The translations under genes were made by a program, and so were the position numbers. A DNA stretch of 45,469 nt, taken from NCBI GenBank assembly GCA_020850015.1, contig JADZFF010000167.1, forward strand, positions 1 through 45,469. The letters run 5' to 3'. Positions 39,014-45,469 of the stretch are shown here, one piece after another. The notes below the pieces were generated by a model. The model ran no database searches. It had not been told where the DNA came from and saw only the letters and a program-made list of their open reading frames with translations. The DNA is from Bdellovibrionales bacterium. GTDB taxonomy: Bacteria; Bdellovibrionota; UBA1018; JADZFF01. Positions within the stretch are counted from its first letter, which is position 1. Every line of letters starts with the position of its first letter.

Positions 39014-40666
39014 ATGAGGGTACTGAGCATCGATCTCGGAAGCTGGTCCGTCAAAGCCGTGGAGCTCGACACCTCCTTCGGCCGGTACGAGATCCACGAC
39101 TACCACGAGGAGCGGGTTCGCGAGGGCCAGACGCCCGCTCAGACCGCTGGCCGGATGGTCCGCGCCCTGAGCCGGGCTCCGGAGGCTATCGTCGTTGGCC
39201 TGCCCCAGGGCAAGGTCACCTTCCGCAACCTCCACCTTCCCACGCGCGACCGCAGGGAGATCCAGAACGCCATCGCCTTCGAGCTCGAGGATGAGCTTCC
39301 CTTCGAGACCGACGACTCCGTCTTCGACCACTCGATCCTCTCCCAGGGCAGCGACGGGACTCATGTCCATATCGCCGGCACGCTCAAGCGTCACGTTGCC
39401 GAGCTCCTGGCCGAGCTCCAGGAGGAGGGAATCGATCCCGACGTCGTCACCACGGAGGCCTGGGCCATCCGCGGCCTCATCAACCGGATCGTCGACAAGG
39501 GCGTGCAGGAGTCGCCCGTCATGGTGGCCTGCCTGGGAGATGCCCACAGCACCCTCCAGGTCCACTGGAAGGGGTTTCCCGTGCTCTCGCGCCGCGTATC
39601 CTGGGGCGGGAAGCAGGCCACGGAGGCTCTCGCCCGGCACTATGGGATCCCGCGCGAGGAGGCCGAGAACGCGAAGATCCAAAGCGGCTTCATCCTGGCA
39701 TCCGAACCGCGCGGCCGCGCGACCCCGGATCAGATCGAGTTCTCCGATGCGCTGATGGAGGGCCTGAAGCCTCTATTCACCGAGATCCGGCAGACGGCGC
39801 TTTCCGCGCGGAACCTCACTCAGATGGAGCTCAAGTCCATCTTCCTCTGTGGCGGCACCTCGTTGCTTCCCGGTCTCCGCTCCGTCCTCGAGGAGCAGAA
39901 CCAGCTTCCCTCCTATCCCGCGCAGGCCCTGAGCGCTGTGTCGCTTTCCGGCCTGAGCTACTCGGAGGAAACAGACGCCTCCCAGCCCATCGCCGCCGCC
40001 CTGGCGCTGACCCAGGTGGGGCAGGAGCGCGGCAAGACGCCCAATCTCCGCAGAGGCGAGCTCTCCAAGGCCGGGGCCTCGCAGGGGATCGACTTCAAGA
40101 CTCTGCGGAAGCCGCTCATCGCGGCGGGCTCCGTGGCGGCGAGCCTTTTCCTCAGCCTGGCCTTCCAGTCCTCCGTCTACGACTCGCGGATGGAGGAGCT
40201 CGACCTCCAGGTGGAGCGTTCGCTCAAGACCTTCTTCGGCCCGCTCTCGGCCAGCGCAGTCCGGACTTACCTCTCCAACCCCGAACGGCTGAAACGGGCC
40301 GTCCGATCTGAGCTCGAGAAGGAGCGTGAGATCTCGGCGCTGTTCAACGAGAATCCCCACTCCCCCTTGGATTTCCTCAACTCGCTCTCGGGCGCCGTGC
40401 CCAAGGACATCGTCGTGGACATGGTGAGCTTCACGGTGGGAGCGGCCCCAGGCACGCCCTACGACCGGTCCGCGGCCGAGCGGGGCGGAGTCTCGTTCGT
40501 GCTGGAGAGCAAGGAGAGCGAGGAACGCCTGGAGCGCCTCCTCGGAGGCCTCCTCGCGGGCGTGCGCAAGGAGGAGAGCGCTACGCTGCCCCCCGGCCAG
40601 GACGGCAAGCAACGCTTCAAGGTCTCCTTCAGCGGAACCCCCACGGAGTCGTCGTATGGAAAATGA
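39014..40666 (+). CDS. gspL: Type II secretion protein GspL (PilM/actin-like N-terminal domain)
   Basis: MRVLSIDLGSWSVKAVELDTSFGRYEIHDYHEERV...; TM segment near the middle; operon position. Confidence 0.85.
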   Translation: MRVLSIDLGSWSVKAVELDTSFGRYEIHDYHEERVREGQTPAQTAGRMVRALSRAPEAIVVGLPQGKVTFRNLHLPTRDRREIQNAIAFELEDELPFETDDSVFDHSILSQGSDGTHVHIAGTLKRHVAELLAELQEEGIDPDVVTTEAWAIRGLINRIVDKGVQESPVMVACLGDAHSTLQVHWKGFPVLSRRVSWGGKQATEALARHYGIPREEAENAKIQSGFILASEPRGRATPDQIEFSDALMEGLKPLFTEIRQTALSARNLTQMELKSIFLCGGTSLLPGLRSVLEEQNQLPSYPAQALSAVSLSGLSYSEETDASQPIAAALALTQVGQERGKTPNLRRGELSKAGASQGIDFKTLRKPLIAAGSVAASLFLSLAFQSSVYDSRMEELDLQVERSLKTFFGPLSASAVRTYLSNPERLKRAVRSELEKEREISALFNENPHSPLDFLNSLSGAVPKDIVVDMVSFTVGAAPGTPYDRSAAERGGVSFVLESKESEERLERLLGGLLAGVRKEESATLPPGQDGKQRFKVSFSGTPTESSYGK

Positions 40667-41270
40667 ATCGCGCATCCGGGTCGCCTGGAAGCAGCTCATG
40701 GATAAGCTCGGCGAGCAGCAATGGTTCCGCGAACTCAAGGCTAAATGGGACGAGCTCGATCCCCAATCGCGCAGGAACGCGAGGGTTGGGGGCCTGGCCG
40801 CGGTCGCGCTCACCGTCGGTGGCATCATCCTCAGCTCGATGTACACGGTGGCCGCCAAGAGATCCGATTTCAACGACAAGTCCGAGATTCTCGGCATGAT
40901 CCGCAACGCCAGCGAGGAGATGCGCAGCCTGAAGGGAGGCAGCCGCCCCGCTTCCGCTGATGGCATGCCCAACTGGCCGGCCTACTTCCGGGGCAAGGCC
41001 ACGAACGCGGGACTCGACGCGTCCACGATCACCGTCTCGACGGAGAAGAAGGGAAACTCGGGGAACAGCACGATCGAATCCATGTTCGACGTCAGCCTGA
41101 AGCGGGTGAACGTGCGGCAGCTCGCCAAGTACGCCTTTTACCTCCAGAACGGGGAACAGCCCGTGAAGCTCAAGCACCTCAAGATCGACACGGACGGGGA
41201 CGAGGGGCATCTGAACGCTTCTCTGGACGTTTCCGCCTTCTCGCTCAAAAAAAAGGAGGATGAAAAATGA
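40656..41270 (+). CDS. gspM: Type II secretion protein GspM-like
   Basis: Single N-terminal TM after LMDKLGEQQWFRELKAKWDELDPQSRRNARVGG; between gspL and gspN. Confidence 0.72.
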   Translation: MENESRIRVAWKQLMDKLGEQQWFRELKAKWDELDPQSRRNARVGGLAAVALTVGGIILSSMYTVAAKRSDFNDKSEILGMIRNASEEMRSLKGGSRPASADGMPNWPAYFRGKATNAGLDASTITVSTEKKGNSGNSTIESMFDVSLKRVNVRQLAKYAFYLQNGEQPVKLKHLKIDTDGDEGHLNASLDVSAFSLKKKEDEK

Positions 41271-42244
41271 GCCCGGCCGGTCAGGAAGCTTTTACGGGCG
41301 CGGAAGGAACGCAGGAGATCCAGGCCCCGGGCCGGCTGGCCAGACTCAGGAAGTATTCCGCCTGGGGCTTCTGGGCCGCGGTGTTCGTCGTCTGCCTCAT
41401 CCTTTTCACGGTCATGAAGTTCCCCGAAGCCCGGATCAAGGCGCTGATCCAGGGCCAGATCAACTCCGCGCTGGCGCCCCAGGGCGTCAGCGTGATCGCG
41501 CAGGAGGCCTCGCTCAGCATCTGGAGAGGCCTGCGCTACGAGATGGGCGACGTATCCCTGCGTTTCGCGAAGACGGGCAAAACCGTGCGGCTCGACCGCC
41601 TGCTGGTGAAACCGAGCATGCTCGGATTGATTTCTGGAACGATCGCAGGATCCGCATACGCCGAGAGAGGCGACAGCGAGCTCGGGTTGGACTTTGCGGT
41701 GAAGGGCACCCAGGCCGACCTGAGCGTGGATCTCGAGGATGTGGATCTGGGCAAGCTCGGGCTCGTGGAGGCGATGGCGGGAGTTCCCGTGGCGGGGCTG
41801 CTGAACGGGTTCGCCGAGCTTGAGGGCGACCTCAATAACCCGCAGAGCTGGGAGGCTTCCGCCGAGCTCAAGGCGGCCCACGTGAAGATCTCCGAGCAGC
41901 GCGTGCTCGCCTTCAAGATTCCCGAGATCGGCATCGCCGCTTCCGAGATCCGGCTGAAGGCCACCAAGGGAAAGCTCGAGCTCCGCCAGGTTCGGCTCGG
42001 GGATCCCAAACGGAAACCCGCCGACGACCTCACGGCCACGCTCACGGGCGACGTCAACCTCCAGAGAAACCTGATGGCAAGCGGGCTGAAGGTGAATGCG
42101 CGTTTCTCCCTTTCGCAGAAGGTCCTGGGCGCGCTGCCCCTCATCGACGCCTTCCTCGGCCCCGGCAAGCAGGCGGACGGCACCTATGCCTTCGACCTCT
42201 CGGGCAGCCTGGGTTCGCCGGTGCCGGTGGCGGTGAAACGCTGA
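41267..42244 (+). CDS. gspN: Type II secretion protein GspN-like
   Basis: N-terminal TM, AsmA/GspN-like beta-rich protein (FPEARIKALIQGQINSALAPQGVSVIAQEASLSIWRGLRYEMGDVSLRF). Confidence 0.75.
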   Translation: MSPAGQEAFTGAEGTQEIQAPGRLARLRKYSAWGFWAAVFVVCLILFTVMKFPEARIKALIQGQINSALAPQGVSVIAQEASLSIWRGLRYEMGDVSLRFAKTGKTVRLDRLLVKPSMLGLISGTIAGSAYAERGDSELGLDFAVKGTQADLSVDLEDVDLGKLGLVEAMAGVPVAGLLNGFAELEGDLNNPQSWEASAELKAAHVKISEQRVLAFKIPEIGIAASEIRLKATKGKLELRQVRLGDPKRKPADDLTATLTGDVNLQRNLMASGLKVNARFSLSQKVLGALPLIDAFLGPGKQADGTYAFDLSGSLGSPVPVAVKR

Positions 42245-43098
42245 TGGAACCGCAATCCCCTTTCGACCGCCACCTCCGGAGGGCTCTGGAAAACCATCTC
42301 GACGTGGAAACCGGCGCCACGCCCCCTAATCTCGCGGAGGCCATGGCCTACAGCCTCCTGCTGCCTGGAAAGCGTATCCGACCGCGCCTGACGCTGGCCT
42401 GCGCGCAGATGGTCGGGCTCGTGGAGGCCGCCTCGATCCCGGCGGCTGTCGCCGTGGAGACGCTTCACTGCTTCACGCTGATCCACGACGACCTCCCATG
42501 CATGGACAACTCCGACACCCGGCGCGGGAAGCCGGCCAATCACAAAGTTCATGGAGAGGGCTTGGCCCTGCTCGCGGGCGACGCCCTCATCGCGTTGGCC
42601 TACAAGGCGCTGTTCGAGGCGGCTCCGCACGTCACGGCCACCGGATTCCACGCTGCCCTGAACCGCTTCACCGATACGCTCGGTGCGAGCGGCGTGACCG
42701 GCGGCCAGGCGATGGAAATGCTCCTCAAGCCCGACAGCGGCCCTGATGCGGTGAGGAAGATGCACGCGGCGAAAACCGGAGCCCTCTTCAAGGCGGCCCT
42801 CCTTCTTCCCAAGGACCTCTCGGAGGTGGCCGCGGAGGGCGACGGCGGCCAATCCATCATCACCTTCGCCGATGAGCTCGGATCCGCTTTCCAGGTGGCG
42901 GACGACCTCGCCGACCTCGCGGAGGAAAAGGGCGATCGCGCCTCATTCAATGTCTTCAACCACGGCGACAAGGGTTTCCTCCTCAACGAAGCTACGACCG
43001 GGCTCGAGATCGCCACCCGCCAGCTGCACGAGATCTGGGGCGAATCGGCCGCCGGCCTGGTCGCGATCAGCAACGAGGTCAAAGCCCGGCTTCGCTAG
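42244..43098 (+). CDS. ispA: Polyprenyl synthetase (farnesyl/geranyl diphosphate synthase)
   Basis: LPGKRIRPRLTLACAQMVG; first Asp-rich motif LIHDDLPCMDNSDTRRGKPANHKVHGEGLALLAGDAL; second FQVADDLADLAEEKGD; TGATG overlap with gspN. Confidence 0.93.
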   Translation: MEPQSPFDRHLRRALENHLDVETGATPPNLAEAMAYSLLLPGKRIRPRLTLACAQMVGLVEAASIPAAVAVETLHCFTLIHDDLPCMDNSDTRRGKPANHKVHGEGLALLAGDALIALAYKALFEAAPHVTATGFHAALNRFTDTLGASGVTGGQAMEMLLKPDSGPDAVRKMHAAKTGALFKAALLLPKDLSEVAAEGDGGQSIITFADELGSAFQVADDLADLAEEKGDRASFNVFNHGDKGFLLNEATTGLEIATRQLHEIWGESAAGLVAISNEVKARLR

Positions 43099-43110
43099 GC
43101 TGGTCGCGCG

Positions 43111-44784
43111 TCACTGCCGAAAGCGGCTGAAACCCCGAGGGTAGAGCGGCGGATTCGACTCCCAGTACCGATCCACCGCACGATAACGCCGCGCCACGAC
43201 CTGAAACAGGTTCGCGTGAGCCGGAATCCTGCCGAAGTAGTCCACGGGGTCCGCCGCCATGCTCGCCGGCAGATCCTTAAATGGCGCACCGTAGTCAATG
43301 ATCTCGGAGTGCGGGACCTCCGGCGCGAAACCTCCGAACACAACGCCTCCGTCCGCGGCCTGTCCGCCTCCGCTCCCGCCTCCGCCCGAATAATTCGAAC
43401 CGGACGCGGCCGCGCGGTCGCCCTCCCCCACGGGCTCGGCGCTGGGTGCGGTACCGGCGCCCGCGCCCAGCCCTCCACCGCCCCCGGATTTCCGCCCGCT
43501 GCCCTGGGGCGCCCCCGGATTCGGATTCAGCGCGTTCAGATCACTCGGCGGATTCAGCGCAGGCGCGGGATCCGCCCCCCGCCCCCCGCCCAGACCCGTC
43601 GCCGTCGCGGCCGTCGAACCCTCGCCGCCGGTGCCTCCAGGCCCGCTCGAGCGCGGCCCTTTTCCGTCTTCGGATCCGCCGATTTCTGGCCCCCCAGCCT
43701 GGATCGCAGGGGTCACCACCGTTTGTGAGATCGTCACCGACGAAGGCCCGAGACCCGCTTCCACCAGCACGCGTAGGGCGCAGGTCTCGCGGAGCTGAGC
43801 CATCAGGATGTCCAGGTTGAACTTCATCAGGGCCTGGGCCATCTCCTCGGACTCGAACTGCTTGCGGGCGCAGAGCTCGCGGGCACGCTTGCCGGTTTCG
43901 TCCATCCGCGAGAGAACCCGCTTGGCCTCCGCGCTCTCGGAGGCGCCCGAGAACTGGCCGTCGAGCTCCGCCGTGCCGCGCTTGCGCGTGGCCTCCACCT
44001 CCGGAAGCACCTCTCGGATGTACGAGTACTCGCAGGTGGGCACGAGCTTCGTGCCCTGCGGGTTCTCACGGAGCCGCTTCTGGTAAAGATCCCGCTGCTC
44101 GAAGGTGGCGAAGTACAGGAAGGCGTCCTTCGATCCCTCCACCGGGAGCGAAGGCAGGACCTTGCGAAGCTCGTTCAGAAGATCAGCGTTGATGCCTCTC
44201 TCTCGCAACTCCTTTACGATCTTGTAATGGGCCGCGCCCACGGCCTCGCCCGTCTTGAAGCCCACCACTGCCCCGGCCATCGAACCCACGATCTGGCCGC
44301 CCCAAACTCCGACAGCGGCACCCGCTGCGCCGCCGGCGCCGGCGCCGACAAGGCCGCCTCCGACGGCACCCACCGCGGCACCAGCGAGCGATCCACCCAC
44401 GGCGCCGCCCATTTGGGCGACGAGCACATAGAGGAGATTTCCATTGATGTCTTCCATCACGAAAATGCCGTCGCCAGCCCCCTTGCGGGACCTTTGCTCA
44501 ACGGCGGTTCCCGGGGCGCTCCCAGGAGCCGGCGTTTCCGGGAGTTCCTCGTCGAGCAGCACCTCGAAGTCGAGCTGGAGCGAGAAGTCAGGCTCCACCT
44601 CCGCGAGGGTCGACCGGTAGCCGCCGCACTGAAACGGCTGGTCCCAGCTGGTGACGCCCTCGGCGACGGCCGTACCGAAGCCCTTGGCCTCGTCGGACAG
44701 GTCGGCGGCTTGCGCGGCAGGGGATACTGAAACCGCGCAGGACAACGCCAGGAACGCCCCAACGTGATTCCACGAACGAGTCAT
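43111..44784 (-). CDS. Secreted glycine-rich protein with glycine-zipper-like segment, unknown function
   Basis: Signal peptide (MTRSWNHVGAFLALSCAVSVSPAAQA); GGAVGGSLAGAAVGAVGGGLVGAGAGGAAGAAVGVWGGQIVGSMAGAVVGFKTGEAVG; Gly-rich low-complexity region. Confidence 0.7.
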   Translation of the reverse strand: MTRSWNHVGAFLALSCAVSVSPAAQAADLSDEAKGFGTAVAEGVTSWDQPFQCGGYRSTLAEVEPDFSLQLDFEVLLDEELPETPAPGSAPGTAVEQRSRKGAGDGIFVMEDINGNLLYVLVAQMGGAVGGSLAGAAVGAVGGGLVGAGAGGAAGAAVGVWGGQIVGSMAGAVVGFKTGEAVGAAHYKIVKELRERGINADLLNELRKVLPSLPVEGSKDAFLYFATFEQRDLYQKRLRENPQGTKLVPTCEYSYIREVLPEVEATRKRGTAELDGQFSGASESAEAKRVLSRMDETGKRARELCARKQFESEEMAQALMKFNLDILMAQLRETCALRVLVEAGLGPSSVTISQTVVTPAIQAGGPEIGGSEDGKGPRSSGPGGTGGEGSTAATATGLGGGRGADPAPALNPPSDLNALNPNPGAPQGSGRKSGGGGGLGAGAGTAPSAEPVGEGDRAAASGSNYSGGGGSGGGQAADGGVVFGGFAPEVPHSEIIDYGAPFKDLPASMAADPVDYFGRIPAHANLFQVVARRYRAVDRYWESNPPLYPRGFSRFRQ

Positions 44785-44785
44785 T

Positions 44786-44798
44786 CCCCCCCCCCCCC
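44786..44798 (-). repeat. G13 homopolymer (C13 on + strand) in ribosome-binding position of the 557-aa secreted-protein gene
   Basis: Reverse strand cttc-GGGGGGGGGGGGG-A-ATG. Confidence 0.85.
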
Positions 44799-44906
44799 GA
44801 AGTGATTTCTGACCCCAATAGCGAGGGTACCACAGCCGAAAAGAAGCCGGCTATGTGTCGGCGGCGACGCGGGCCTGGCGGCCCCGCGACGGGCGCGCGG
44901 CCCCAC

Positions 44907-45403
44907 TAGAGTTTGAAGAACTCCGAAAGCGGCGTACGCGCCAGCTGCTGAAGCCCCTGAAGCTGCGCGCGGAGCTTTTCCAGACGGTCCCTGCGCACGC
45001 GCTGCTCGCCACCCACAAGGCCGCGTTCCTGCTTGAAGGCCTTGAGCTGCCCCTGACCACGAAGCTCGCGGAGACGCTTGCGCGCGCCCTCGATGGAGTA
45101 GCGCTCCTGGTAGAGCAGGTGCTTGATCAGGAGGAGCGTCTCCACGTCCGCGCGGCGATACACGCGCTGGCCGGTGGAGGACTTCTCGGGAGAGATCATC
45201 GGGAACTCCGACTCCCAGTACCGCAGGACGTAGGGTTTCACGCCCACGAGGTCGGAGACGTCCCCGATGCGAAAAAATGTTTTGTCGGGGATCTGAATAG
45301 GTAGGGACTGTTGGACGGGAACTTCACCACCGGGGGCGTCAATTTTCCCACCCCCTAAGGATTCAGCTGCCCCCTCCTGGGGTTCGCTGCCAACGACGCT
45401 CAC
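44907..45403 (-). CDS. MerR family transcriptional regulator
   Basis: [74 protein letters not shown] start overlaps the upstream stop (GTGA). Confidence 0.92.
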
Positions 45404-45469
45404 TCGTCGCCATCCTCGTCATCGTCGTCCTTAGACGACCTGCGCCGAATGGAGTCGGGCTGAATCGGC
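45400..45469 (-). CDS. C-terminal fragment of an upstream gene with acidic tail (product not determinable)
   Basis: Reverse strand ...[25 protein letters not shown] overlapping the MerR GTG start; continues beyond the window. Confidence 0.45.
   Translation of the reverse strand, partial: PIQPDSIRRRSSKDDDDEDGDE

Noticed and set aside
44825-44855. Possible terminator hairpin (AGCCG...CGGCT) downstream of merR
   Set aside because: Five-base-pair stem without a clear U-tract; insufficient support.

Overview
This 45.5 kb high-GC window looks chromosomal, from a deltaproteobacterium or Bdellovibrionota-like bacterium (taxonomy is inferred from gene content only). From left to right it holds: (i) nadE (partial) and ndk, a secreted 2H-phosphoesterase-like gene, then sucD/sucC/mdh; (ii) a FecR / class III nucleotide cyclase / outer-membrane-like protein / lipoprotein cluster, a decayed endonuclease-exonuclease-phosphatase (EEP) gene and a secreted unknown; (iii) icd; (iv) a ThiB/ThiP/ThiQ-type ABC transporter with a candidate TPP riboswitch; (v) nadA, a flavin reductase and hmgA; (vi) carD, gltX, cysS, an L,D-transpeptidase and an SRPBCC protein; (vii) an acyl-CoA dehydrogenase; (viii) a contiguous type II secretion operon gspC-D-E-F-G-H-I-J-K-L-M-N ending in a polyprenyl synthetase; (ix) a glycine-rich secreted protein and a MerR regulator. 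The most unusual signals are an in-frame amber codon at codon 5 of an otherwise intact ndk, a 106-bp near-perfect palindrome filling the divergent fecR/cyclase intergenic region, a G13 homopolymer in the ribosome-binding position of a secreted-protein gene, and repeated GACA-N3-TGTC sites upstream of the T2SS operon. I saw no tRNA, rRNA, CRISPR array or transposase.
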